The notes under the pieces are model-generated. The model was given only the letters and a program-made list of their open reading frames with translations, was not told the origin of the DNA and ran no database searches. Shown piece by piece: positions 30,607-37,623 of a DNA stretch of 37,623 nt (position 1 is the stretch's first letter; every line of letters begins with the position of its first letter). The position numbers were made by a program, and so were the translations under genes. This DNA comes from Aquifex sp964425585 (GTDB taxonomy: Bacteria; Aquificota; Aquificia; Aquificales; Aquificaceae): contig CAYRMG010000012.1 in NCBI GenBank assembly GCA_964425585.1, forward strand, positions 1-37,623, read 5' to 3'.

Positions 30607-32226
30607 ATGAAACTCTTCATAGTAGAGTCCCCGACAAAGGCTAAAACCATCCAGAAATTTTTAGGAAGGGATTTTACCGTAAAGGCCACCTTAGGACATA
30701 TAAAGGACCTTCCCGAAAAAGAGTTAGGCGTTGACCTAAAAACCCTAAGGGCTAAATACGTTTACAGGAGAGGTAAAAAAAAACTTATTGAGCAGTTAAA
30801 AAAACTTGCGAAAAAGTCAGAAATTGTTTATATAGCCACCGACCCAGACAGGGAAGGTGAAGCCATAGCCTACTTTGTGAAAGAAGATATAAAGAAAGCA
30901 AATAAGAACATAAAGAGAGCTGTTTTTTACGAAGTTACCAAAAAAGCCATTGAGGAGAGTATAAGAACAGCCGGCGATATAAATATGAACCTCGTTTACG
31001 CTCAGTTTGCAAGGAGGATACTTGATAGACTCATAGGATATCTTATTTCCCCGATTTTATGGAAAGAATTTAAAAATTTCAGATTGTCCGCGGGGAGAGT
31101 TCAATCTCCAGCCCTCAGGCTACTCGTTGAGAGGGAAAGGGAAATACAGAACTTTAAGGTAAAAAAGTATTACTACGTTAACGTTTTACTTGAGAAGAAC
31201 GGAAAAAAGTTTAAGGCTTTATACGACTACAGATACGAAAACCCATCGGATGCAAAAATAATCGCCGAGAAGCTTGAAAAGGGTTTTTTCAGCGTTTACA
31301 AAATTGAGGAAAAAAAGGAAAAGGTAGCCCCGCCGAAACCTTTTATAACTTCGGACTTGCAGGCGGAGGCGAACTCAAAACTGGGTTTTGCTCCCGAAAA
31401 AACTCAGAAACTTGCCCAAGAGTTATATGAGAAGGGATACATAACCTATCCGAGAACCGACAGCTACAGAATGAACGAAGAGATAGCAAGAAAGTTTATG
31501 GAATACATAAGGGAAAAGTTCGGAGAAAAATACGTCGGCAGGCTCAGGAAGTTCAGACAGAAAAAAACCGCCCAAGGTGCCCACGAATGTATAAGACCCA
31601 CAAGGGTTTTGGAAGATATTCCCGAAAGGGATGAGCTGAAGAAGCTTTACGAGCTCATATTCAGAAGGACACTCGCAAGCCTATTCAGTGATATGGACAT
31701 CCTGAGACAAAAAGCAACCATAGAGGCGATTACGCCGGAACTTAAGCATCCGATTTATTTGGTAGCGAAAGGACTCAAAGTAATACACGACGGTTGGAGC
31801 AGAGTTTACCCCACCGATATAAAGGAAGAACCCCTTCCCGAACTTGAGGAGAATGAACTTCTTAAACTTATAAAGGTCCTTCTTGAGGAAAGGAAAACTC
31901 AACCGCCTCCGAGGTATACCGAAGGAACGCTCGTGAAGACTCTTGAAAAGTTGGGAATAGGGAGACCATCAACTTACGCGGTAATAGTAAAAACCCTCAA
32001 GGAAAGGGGATACATAGAGGTAAAAAATAAAGCTATATATCCCACGGAGATAGCCTTCCGTGTTGTTGATTTCCTTATGGAGAGATTCCCCCTGTTGATG
32101 GACTATAAGTTTACCTCCATCATGGAGGAAAAACTTGACCTCGTTGAGGAAGGTGAGCTCAACTGGAAAGCGGTTGTTTACGAGTTTGCGGATAAAGTTC
32201 TCGGGAAGGAACTTTTAAGGGTTTAG
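30607..32226 (+). CDS. topA: DNA topoisomerase I (type IA), short form
   Basis: Relaxes negative supercoils through single-strand passage. The Toprim domain opens MKLFIVESPTKAKTIQKFLG and has DPDREGEA at 79-86; FRLSAGRVQSPAL at 158-170 and the active-site Tyr281 in YITYPRTDS identify type IA. At 539 residues it ends near the end of the core; the C-terminal four-cysteine zinc ribbons of the ~860-residue E. coli enzyme are missing. No helicase domain is attached, so it is not reverse gyrase. The stop codon touches the 3' end of the tRNA gene on the other strand. Confidence 0.95.
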   Translation: MKLFIVESPTKAKTIQKFLGRDFTVKATLGHIKDLPEKELGVDLKTLRAKYVYRRGKKKLIEQLKKLAKKSEIVYIATDPDREGEAIAYFVKEDIKKANKNIKRAVFYEVTKKAIEESIRTAGDINMNLVYAQFARRILDRLIGYLISPILWKEFKNFRLSAGRVQSPALRLLVEREREIQNFKVKKYYYVNVLLEKNGKKFKALYDYRYENPSDAKIIAEKLEKGFFSVYKIEEKKEKVAPPKPFITSDLQAEANSKLGFAPEKTQKLAQELYEKGYITYPRTDSYRMNEEIARKFMEYIREKFGEKYVGRLRKFRQKKTAQGAHECIRPTRVLEDIPERDELKKLYELIFRRTLASLFSDMDILRQKATIEAITPELKHPIYLVAKGLKVIHDGWSRVYPTDIKEEPLPELEENELLKLIKVLLEERKTQPPPRYTEGTLVKTLEKLGIGRPSTYAVIVKTLKERGYIEVKNKAIYPTEIAFRVVDFLMERFPLLMDYKFTSIMEEKLDLVEEGELNWKAVVYEFADKVLGKELLRV

Positions 32227-32302
32227 TGGTGGCCCAGGGCGGAGTCGAACCGCCGACACCCCGGTTTTCAGCCGGGTGCTCTACCACCTGAGCTACCGGG
32301 CC
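32227..32302 (-). tRNA. tRNA-Phe (GAA)
   Basis: A full cloverleaf reads on the minus strand: acceptor GGCCCGG pairing with CTGGGCC, D arm GCTC-AGGTGGTA-GAGC, anticodon arm CCCGG-CTGAAAA-CCGGG with anticodon GAA, variable loop TGTC, T arm GGCGG-TTCGACT-CCGCC, discriminator A and an encoded CCA (32227-32229). Length 76. The GC-rich stems suit a thermophile. A good promoter lies just upstream at 32316-32344. Its 3' end abuts the topA stop codon with no spacer. Confidence 0.97.
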
Positions 32303-32315
32303 TACCAGGAATAAT

Positions 32316-32344
32316 ATTTTATATACCTTTCGTTTCATTTTCAA
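32316..32344 (-). promoter_or_regulatory. promoter of tRNA-Phe
   Basis: Read on the minus strand: TTGAAA (32344-32339), 17-base spacer, TAAAAT (32321-32316). The mature tRNA begins 13 bases after the -10, leaving room for a short 5' leader. Confidence 0.65.
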
Positions 32345-32394
32345 GTTAGAAGTTTTGGTAGAATTTTTAAAAATCTTTGTAGGGAGCGCAGGTT

Positions 32395-33081
32395 ATGGAG
32401 ATACAGACGCTTGTTGAGTCAAAAAAAGAGCTTGGACGGGAAAACATCGGGGAGTTTTTAAAGGAGCATTATCCCGATAGATATAAACTCATAGAGAACT
32501 GGGAAGAACTTAAGGGAGAGTTTAAGGTTATGCCCCTCGGAGACAATAAATATCTCGTCATTTACTCTATTCCAGAAAAGGAGTTTGAAAAGGAGCTCGG
32601 TATATTCCAAAGCGTAGGAGAGGCTATGGGGGCTTTTCTTTCAACCGCCCTTGAGCACGGATGGGAAGAGGTTCCCAAAAGTTACGTTATATACCATGCG
32701 GAGTTTACCGATGACAGAAATAAGCTCATAGCGGGAATTAAAACGGAGGAGGGAATATCAACTTACGACCAGCTGAAGCTTGAGGAGATGATGAAAAAGA
32801 TGGTGAGATACCCGAGGGTTATAGCTTACTCTTCCGATGTTTTAACCTATATAAAGGACCTCTATCCCGACATACACACAAAGGCCTACGTAATAGCTCG
32901 GGAACTTGCAAAAACAGCGGGAGAGGCTCCGGAACTTGAGGCGTTCGGAAAGATTTACGGTGTTGACACGTCAACCCTTGAAGGAAAGCTGAACCTTATA
33001 GAAAAACTCCTGAAGAATCCCGTAAAGCTACCCGACGGAAGAGAAGTAAACTTAAGACCTTACTGGTATCCGGTTGAGTAA
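32395..33081 (+). CDS. conserved-looking hypothetical protein, 228 aa
   Basis: A soluble, mixed alpha/beta protein of 228 residues with no cysteines, signal peptide or membrane segment. Recognisable stretches are KYLVIYSIPEKEFEKELG near 52-69, an SVGEAMGAFLSTALEHGWEE helix near 72-91, SYVIYHAEFTDDRNKLIAGI near 94-113, and a helical C-terminus ending LRPYWYPVE. I do not recognise the family. The ATG lies 92 bases from the divergent tRNA. The end overlaps the TTG start of the RlpA-like gene, so the two may be translated together, which hints at no more than co-expression. Confidence 0.75.
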   Translation: MEIQTLVESKKELGRENIGEFLKEHYPDRYKLIENWEELKGEFKVMPLGDNKYLVIYSIPEKEFEKELGIFQSVGEAMGAFLSTALEHGWEEVPKSYVIYHAEFTDDRNKLIAGIKTEEGISTYDQLKLEEMMKKMVRYPRVIAYSSDVLTYIKDLYPDIHTKAYVIARELAKTAGEAPELEAFGKIYGVDTSTLEGKLNLIEKLLKNPVKLPDGREVNLRPYWYPVE

Positions 33082-33583
33082 ACTGGGAGTTTCCTTATTC
33101 TTCTTGTTCGTTTGTTTTCTCTTTTCAAACATACCCATAAGGGATTTTTATATTTTTCGCTTCTATCTTTCTGAGGAAGAAAAGTATAAAGAGTTTTTGG
33201 AGGAGTTCAAAGTAAGAAAAGATTGCCCTGTGGAAATTGGATATGCATCTTGGTATGGACCCAGATTTCACGGAAGGAAAACCGCAAACGGTGAGATATT
33301 TGACCTTTACAAGTTCACGGCGGCTTCAAGAGCTCTTCCTCTGGGAACGTATGTTCTGGTTTACAACTTTGAAAACGGAAAGTTTGTCGTGGTTCGTATA
33401 AACGACAGGGGACCATACGTTAAAGGAAGAATAATAGACCTTTCCTTTGCCGCAGCTTACGAGCTCGGCATACACAAAAAAGGTGTGGGAAAAGTTGCGG
33501 TAATACCCTTAAGATGCCTTTCTCCTTTAACCCAGCTTAAACTTTACGATAAGTTTGTAAAATACATACTTCGCACCTATTAG
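33074..33583 (+). CDS. RlpA-like septal lytic transglycosylase domain protein
   Basis: An N-terminal hydrophobic segment (about residues 4-17) serves as signal or anchor. The double-psi beta-barrel domain (about 57-150) has GYASWYGPRFHGRKTANGE and TYVLVYNFENGKFVVVRINDRGPYVKGRIIDLSFAAAYELG, with the RlpA signature and the catalytic Asp in INDRGPY. RlpA cleaves peptidoglycan stripped of stem peptides. Length 169; no SPOR domain follows, and no lipobox cysteine is seen. The only start that fits is a TTG overlapping the previous gene's stop. Confidence 0.88.
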   Translation: MSKLGVSLFFLFVCFLFSNIPIRDFYIFRFYLSEEEKYKEFLEEFKVRKDCPVEIGYASWYGPRFHGRKTANGEIFDLYKFTAASRALPLGTYVLVYNFENGKFVVVRINDRGPYVKGRIIDLSFAAAYELGIHKKGVGKVAVIPLRCLSPLTQLKLYDKFVKYILRTY

Positions 33584-33593
33584 AATTTTTCTT

Positions 33594-34967
33594 ATGGAAA
33601 AACCTTGGTCAGGAAGGTTCAAAGAGGAAACCGACAAGTTTGTTGAGGAGTTTACCCAGAGTGTGGACTTTGATAAAAAGCTCGCCCTTTACGATATCAT
33701 TCAGGATATAGCCCATGTAAAGACGCTTACAAAGGCGGGGATACTCACAAAAGAGGAGGAAGAGAAACTAATTGATGAGCTTATAAAGATAAAAGGGGAA
33801 ATTGAAAGGGGAATTTTTGAATGGAAAAGGGAGCTTGAAGATGTTCATATGAATATTGAGGCGGAGCTAATAAAAAGACTCGGAGACACTGGAAAAAAGC
33901 TCCACACAGCTCGCTCAAGGAACGACCAGGTTGCTACGGACGAACGATTATACCTAAAGGACGAGATTAAAGATATAAGGAAACTTTTGAAGGAGTTAAG
34001 AAGGACTCTTGTTGTGCTTGCCGAAAAAACCGTTGATTTTATAATGCCTGCCTACACTCACCTTCAGAGGGCACAGCCCGTAAGGGTGGCTCATTACTTT
34101 CTCGCATACAGGGAGATTTTTCTCAAAGATGATGAAAGACTTCTTGACCTTTACAGAAGGGTTGACGAGCTTCCTCTCGGAAGCGGAGCGGTTGCGGGGG
34201 TGGATTTTCCTCTGGACCGATTTTTTACCGCAGAAAATTTAGGTTTTAACAGATTAACGAGAAACTCCATTTACGGAACCGCGGAAAGGGATTACATAGC
34301 GGAATTTCTGTTTATATGTGCACTGATAGGACAACATCTTTCCAGGCTTGCGGAGGATTTAATAATATGGAACAGTGAGGAGTTTAACTTCGTGGAGCTT
34401 CCCGATAAGCTGTGCACGGGAAGTTCAATAATGCCCCAAAAGAAGAATCCCGACGTTCTTGAACTGATAAGGGGAAAAACGGGAAGGCTTTACGGAAACC
34501 TTATATCTCTCTTGACGGTTTTAAAAGCCCTGCCTATGGCTTACAACAGGGACATGCAGGAGGACAAAGAGCCGCTTTTTGACTCTGCGGAAAACCTAAA
34601 AGGAATGATTAAAGGCATGACCTTGGTTCTTGAAGGTATCAGAATAAAGGAACATACAATGAAAAAAGCTTCGGGAAATCTGCTTCTTATTACCGATGTT
34701 GCCAACTATCTCGTTGAAAAGGGTGTTCCCTTTAGGTCAGCCCATCGCATAGCGGGAAGTATCGTTGCATACCTGCTTGAAAAAGGAAAAAGACTTGAAG
34801 ATATGACCCTTGAGGAGTTCAAAAGCTTTTCGGAGAAGTTTGATAGGGACATTTACGAGATACTTTCTCCCGAACGTTCAACGGAAAGAAAGAGAGTTTA
34901 CGGGGGAACGAGCAGGGAGGAAATTATAAAACAGCTGGAGGCGGCAAAAAGGGAAGAAGGTTTATAA
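33594..34967 (+). CDS. argH: argininosuccinate lyase ArgH
   Basis: Splits argininosuccinate to arginine and fumarate. It opens PWSGRFKEETDKFVEEFTQSV; HTARSRNDQVATDERLYLKD near residue 101 and THLQRAQPV near 150 are substrate loops; the fumarase-family signature GSSIMPQKKNPD is near 274. Length 457 is normal. It starts 10 bases after the RlpA-like gene. A weak hairpin at 34966-34999 follows. Confidence 0.97.
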   Translation: MEKPWSGRFKEETDKFVEEFTQSVDFDKKLALYDIIQDIAHVKTLTKAGILTKEEEEKLIDELIKIKGEIERGIFEWKRELEDVHMNIEAELIKRLGDTGKKLHTARSRNDQVATDERLYLKDEIKDIRKLLKELRRTLVVLAEKTVDFIMPAYTHLQRAQPVRVAHYFLAYREIFLKDDERLLDLYRRVDELPLGSGAVAGVDFPLDRFFTAENLGFNRLTRNSIYGTAERDYIAEFLFICALIGQHLSRLAEDLIIWNSEEFNFVELPDKLCTGSSIMPQKKNPDVLELIRGKTGRLYGNLISLLTVLKALPMAYNRDMQEDKEPLFDSAENLKGMIKGMTLVLEGIRIKEHTMKKASGNLLLITDVANYLVEKGVPFRSAHRIAGSIVAYLLEKGKRLEDMTLEEFKSFSEKFDRDIYEILSPERSTERKRVYGGTSREEIIKQLEAAKREEGL

Positions 34968-34999
34968 GCTTTCTTTATAGCTCTTCTTATTTAAAGCTT
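34966..34999 (+). terminator. weak hairpin with T run after argH
   Basis: AAGCTTT at 34966-34972 pairs with AAAGCTT at 34993-34999, with a 20-base loop, followed by five Ts. The stem is short and AT-rich, so termination before the nuo genes is uncertain. Confidence 0.3.
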
Positions 35000-35040
35000 T
35001 TTTAATTTTTGGTAAACTTTTAAAGCACTCGGAGGGAATT

Positions 35041-36090
35041 ATGCACAGCTTTTGGGTGGACCTGTTTGTGGCCATTATAAAAATGCTCGTTATACTGCTT
35101 ATAGCCCTCGGTATAGGTGCATTCCTCACATGGGTTGAAAGAAAGGTAGCCGCTCATATACAAAGAAGACCTGGGCCTATGGTGGTGGGATGGCACGGAC
35201 TTTTACAACCCCTTGCGGACGGGCTTAAGCTTCTCACAAAAGAAGACCTCTTTCCGAGACACGGGGATAAATTCTTATACCACCTTGCCATTATCTTAGC
35301 CCTCGTTCCCGCTACACTTGTTTTCTCGGTAGTTCCCTTCGGGCCTGAGTTTGAGATTTTCGGCTATAAGGTAAAGCCGATACTTTCCGATGTAAACGTC
35401 GGACTTCTGCTTGTTTTTGCCTTGGGTTCAATGGCAGTTTATGCGGTTGCACTTGCGGGATGGGCTTCAAACTCAAAATATCCGCTCATTGCTTCAATGA
35501 GAAAGGCGGGCGTTCTTGTTTCTTATGAAGTCGTTATAACCTTTGCGGTCATGGGGCCTATAATACTTGCGGGAACGCTTTCCACCTATGAAATAGTTCA
35601 GAAACAGATAGAGCAGAAACTTTGGTATATATGGGTTCAACCTATAGCCTTTGTCGTTTATATGTTTGCCGCACTTGCGGAAATGGGAAGGGTTCCTTTT
35701 GACATTCAAGAAGCGGAAGCCGAACTCGTTACGGGATTCACGGTTGAATACGGAGGTATGAAGTTCGGTCTCTTTCCGCTCGTTGAGTGGTATATAGAAG
35801 GCTTAACCCTCTCAGCCATAGCCGTTGTCCTCTTCTTCGGCGGTTGGTCTCCCATTAATATACCCTTTGTCGGATTCATAGACCCGTTATTTTTCCTCGG
35901 CCCTCTCTCTCCCTTCGTATGGTTTATTCTTAAAACAACCGCTCTCTTCCTGTTTATCCTTTGGCTTCACTGGACCTTGCCGAGATACCGTATAGACCAG
36001 ATAACCCAGAATGCATGGAAAATCATGTTACCCCTCACGCTTTTTAATATTGTTATAACTGCGGTGCTTGCACCTATTATTTGGAGGTGA
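35041..36090 (+). CDS. nuoH: NADH-quinone oxidoreductase subunit H
   Basis: Membrane subunit of complex I that helps form the quinone-binding site, 349 residues with about eight membrane segments. Conserved features are TWVERKVAAHIQRRPGP near residue 30, LLQPLADGLKLLTKED near 56, and FDIQEAEAELVTGFTVEYGG near 220, the acidic loop involved in proton coupling. The site CGGAGGG precedes the ATG. It is first in the run H-I-J-K-L; the A-G subunit genes are not beside it. Confidence 0.96.
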   Translation: MHSFWVDLFVAIIKMLVILLIALGIGAFLTWVERKVAAHIQRRPGPMVVGWHGLLQPLADGLKLLTKEDLFPRHGDKFLYHLAIILALVPATLVFSVVPFGPEFEIFGYKVKPILSDVNVGLLLVFALGSMAVYAVALAGWASNSKYPLIASMRKAGVLVSYEVVITFAVMGPIILAGTLSTYEIVQKQIEQKLWYIWVQPIAFVVYMFAALAEMGRVPFDIQEAEAELVTGFTVEYGGMKFGLFPLVEWYIEGLTLSAIAVVLFFGGWSPINIPFVGFIDPLFFLGPLSPFVWFILKTTALFLFILWLHWTLPRYRIDQITQNAWKIMLPLTLFNIVITAVLAPIIWR

Positions 36091-36095
36091 GAGGG

Positions 36096-36722
36096 ATGAT
36101 TAAGAAGGTTGCGGCAAAACCGCTCTCCTGGATAGAAAGGATTCTTTTCATAGATTTTTTCAAAGGTCTCAGGATTACCCTAAAGAATGCCTTTCGGAAG
36201 ACGATAACGACACATTATCCTTACGAAAAGTTAACACCTCCTAAGCGTTTCAGGGGATACTTTGCCCATAAGGTTGTTGACGGAACCGAGCCTCAGCCTG
36301 CCTTCCAAGAATGGGTAAGCAGATACAATATACAGGTTGAATATGGAAAAAGCAGGTGTGTTGTATGTCTGAGATGTAAAAGGGCGTGTCCCGTTCCTCA
36401 GCTTTTTGAGATAGAAGGTAAAAAGCTCCCCAACGGTAAAAGAGTTGTAAGCGTTTTTAATATGAATATGCTCCTTTGCACCTACTGCGGTTTTTGCGTT
36501 GATGCTTGTCCCGTTGATTGTCTTTACCAGACGGATATACACGAAACCGCAAGCTACACAAGAAAGGACGCTATACTAACCCTTGAAATCCTTGAACAGA
36601 TAGGTAGGGATTGGCAGATGAGAAGGGAGAGGGAACCCGACAGAATATGGATAGACGATGAACAAAGAATGAAGCTCTGGGGCGAGAATAATGTAAAATT
36701 ACCTAAACCCGAGGGAGTTTAA
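36096..36722 (+). CDS. nuoI: NADH-quinone oxidoreductase subunit I
   Basis: Peripheral-arm ferredoxin-type subunit that carries clusters N6a and N6b toward the quinone site. Two 4Fe-4S motifs are visible: Cys88, 91, 94 and 98 (CVVCLRCKRACP) and Cys128, 131, 134 and 138 (CTYCGFCVDACP). The ATG at 36096 follows GGAGGTGAGAGGG and gives 208 residues; an in-frame TTG at 36081 lies in that ribosome site and overlaps nuoH, so it is rejected. Its TAA overlaps the nuoJ start (TAATG). Confidence 0.95.
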   Translation: MIKKVAAKPLSWIERILFIDFFKGLRITLKNAFRKTITTHYPYEKLTPPKRFRGYFAHKVVDGTEPQPAFQEWVSRYNIQVEYGKSRCVVCLRCKRACPVPQLFEIEGKKLPNGKRVVSVFNMNMLLCTYCGFCVDACPVDCLYQTDIHETASYTRKDAILTLEILEQIGRDWQMRREREPDRIWIDDEQRMKLWGENNVKLPKPEGV

Positions 36723-37255
36723 TGGGGAAGCTGGCTATATTCACATTTTTCTCACTTCTTGCAATAGGGTCGGGAATAGGTATTGTTACCCTGAGAAATC
36801 CCGTTTACGTTGTTGTTGCTCTACTTTCCTCTCTAATAGCCGTGGCGGGTATATTCTTTACCGCGGGGGCGGAGCTGGTAGGGGCTCTTCAGCTCTTGAT
36901 ATACGCAGTTGCTATAGCCGTTTTCTACATAATCGTTATAAGTGCGGTTCCCTGGCAAAAGGCCAAAAAAGGAGAAAGCCACTACAGATTTGAAGGGATT
37001 ATTTCCCTGCCCGTGGTTTTACTTCTCTATCTTGAAATGATTGTAGTTTTTCTCCTGGGCGTAAAAGCCTCCCCCAAAGGGGAGATAATAAAATTCATTG
37101 AAAACCTCGGGAATGCAGAGGTAATAGGTGCTATACTTTTCAGCAAGTATTTTCTGGCCTTTGAAGTTGTATCTCTTGTTCTATTGATAGGCATGATTGG
37201 TGCGGTTTTAATAGGTAGAAAGGAGAAGCAGACCTATGAAGACGATACCCCTTGA
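36722..37255 (+). CDS. nuoJ: NADH-quinone oxidoreductase subunit J
   Basis: Membrane subunit of the proton-translocating arm, 177 residues with five predicted helices. Features are LRNPVYVVVALLSSLIAVAGIFF near 24-46 and the GALQLLIYAVAIAVFYIIVI segment near 54-73, where a pi-bulge is known in the family. The ATG overlaps the nuoI stop, and its end overlaps nuoK by 20 bases. Confidence 0.93.
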   Translation: MGKLAIFTFFSLLAIGSGIGIVTLRNPVYVVVALLSSLIAVAGIFFTAGAELVGALQLLIYAVAIAVFYIIVISAVPWQKAKKGESHYRFEGIISLPVVLLLYLEMIVVFLLGVKASPKGEIIKFIENLGNAEVIGAILFSKYFLAFEVVSLVLLIGMIGAVLIGRKEKQTYEDDTP

Positions 37256-37544
37256 AGCTTTCTTAGCGGTAAGCATGATACTTTTCGGGTTGGGAGTTGT
37301 TGGTATTATTGCAAGGAGAAATCTTTTAACGGTTTTAATGAGTCTTGAGCTTGCCCTGAATGCGGTTAATATAGCCCTTGTAGGGGCTGACCATTACCTC
37401 GGTCTTGCGGAGGGGCAGATATTTGCCCTCTTTATTATTGCCCTTGCCGCCACGGAAGCGGCGGTGGGTCTCGGTATAATCATAGCCCTTTTCAGGCTAA
37501 AGAGGGCGGAAAGCACAGGCGAAATAAACGAGCTGAGGGGTTAA
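37236..37544 (+). CDS. nuoK: NADH-quinone oxidoreductase subunit K
   Basis: Small membrane subunit, 102 residues, three helices. It resembles MrpC-type antiporter subunits. The conserved acidic residues are in SLELALNAVNIALVG (near 36-50, Glu in helix 2) and ALAATEAAVGLGI (near 69-81, Glu in helix 3), both needed for proton transfer. AGGAGAAG upstream sets the start, which overlaps nuoJ. Confidence 0.95.
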   Translation: MKTIPLEAFLAVSMILFGLGVVGIIARRNLLTVLMSLELALNAVNIALVGADHYLGLAEGQIFALFIIALAATEAAVGLGIIIALFRLKRAESTGEINELRG

Positions 37545-37547
37545 AAA

Positions 37548-37623
37548 ATGGAAGGGCTATTCGTTATATTCACACCTCTCATAGCGTTTTTGGTGATACT
37601 GATATTCGGGAGGAAGATAGGAG
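37548..37623 (+). CDS. nuoL: NADH-quinone oxidoreductase subunit L, 5' end only
   Basis: Begins at the ATG three bases after the nuoK stop and runs off the window. The 25 complete codons read MEGLFVIFTPLIAFLVILIF plus GRKIG, a first membrane helix followed by a basic turn. The identity rests mainly on the H-I-J-K order, with which nuoL is the expected next gene. Confidence 0.75.
   Translation, partial: MEGLFVIFTPLIAFLVILIFGRKIG

Noticed and set aside
32159..32344. 61-codon minus-strand frame across the tRNA
   Set aside because: It runs through the tRNA cloverleaf and the topA end and has no protein-like pattern.

Overview
The window looks like a piece of a compact chromosome from a hyperthermophilic member of the Aquificaceae, most like Aquifex. 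The reasons are Lys/Glu-rich proteins, heavy use of ATA (Ile) and AGA/AGG (Arg) codons, genes packed end to end with many overlaps, Gram-negative outer-membrane genes (lpxB, a family 9 glycosyltransferase, rlpA-like), carB present as a half-gene, a short topA, and a bacterial prefoldin. The species is inferred from protein character; no database was searched. I see no insertion sequence, phage gene or CRISPR array.

Layout. 1-1.1 kb: the tail of one gene followed by a paralogue, a membrane-anchored coiled-coil protein, and a zinc-ribbon reading frame without a normal start. 1.1-3.1 kb: hypC-hypD (NiFe hydrogenase maturation) and nadD. 3.1-6.8 kb: a membrane diguanylate cyclase, then HIT-ribF-ribD on the minus strand. 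6.8-10.2 kb: lipoprotein and glycosyltransferase, then lpxB and a membrane NosL-like protein. 10.2-14.2 kb: an overlapping run hemW-hemA-RAM-domain gene-64 aa gene-murA. 14.2-19.1 kb: hsp20, a small membrane protein, an EAL phosphodiesterase, the C-terminal half of carB, and gcvPB.

19.1-24.2 kb is the most unusual part. On the plus strand a prefoldin alpha gene, a RAMP-like (Csm5-like) gene and a small all-helical gene overlap one another, behind a promoter preceded by two abutting perfect palindromes. Facing them on the minus strand are rpsL-rpsG, an ArsA/Get3-type ATPase with an Hsp20-like tail, a Ser/Thr kinase and a PP2C-like phosphatase, spaced as one operon.

24.2-37.6 kb returns to housekeeping: purL, lspA, dapF, a Fur-family regulator, accA, thiC, topA, tRNA-Phe, an unknown 228 aa gene, an rlpA-like gene, argH, and nuoH-I-J-K with the first codons of nuoL (complex I).

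Common threads are cofactor synthesis (riboflavin, NAD, thiamine, tetrapyrrole), envelope building, cyclic-di-GMP turnover (one synthase and one hydrolase), and protein-folding factors (prefoldin, Hsp20, ArsA-Hsp20). Convergent neighbours usually share their last bases, three times through interlocked stop codons.
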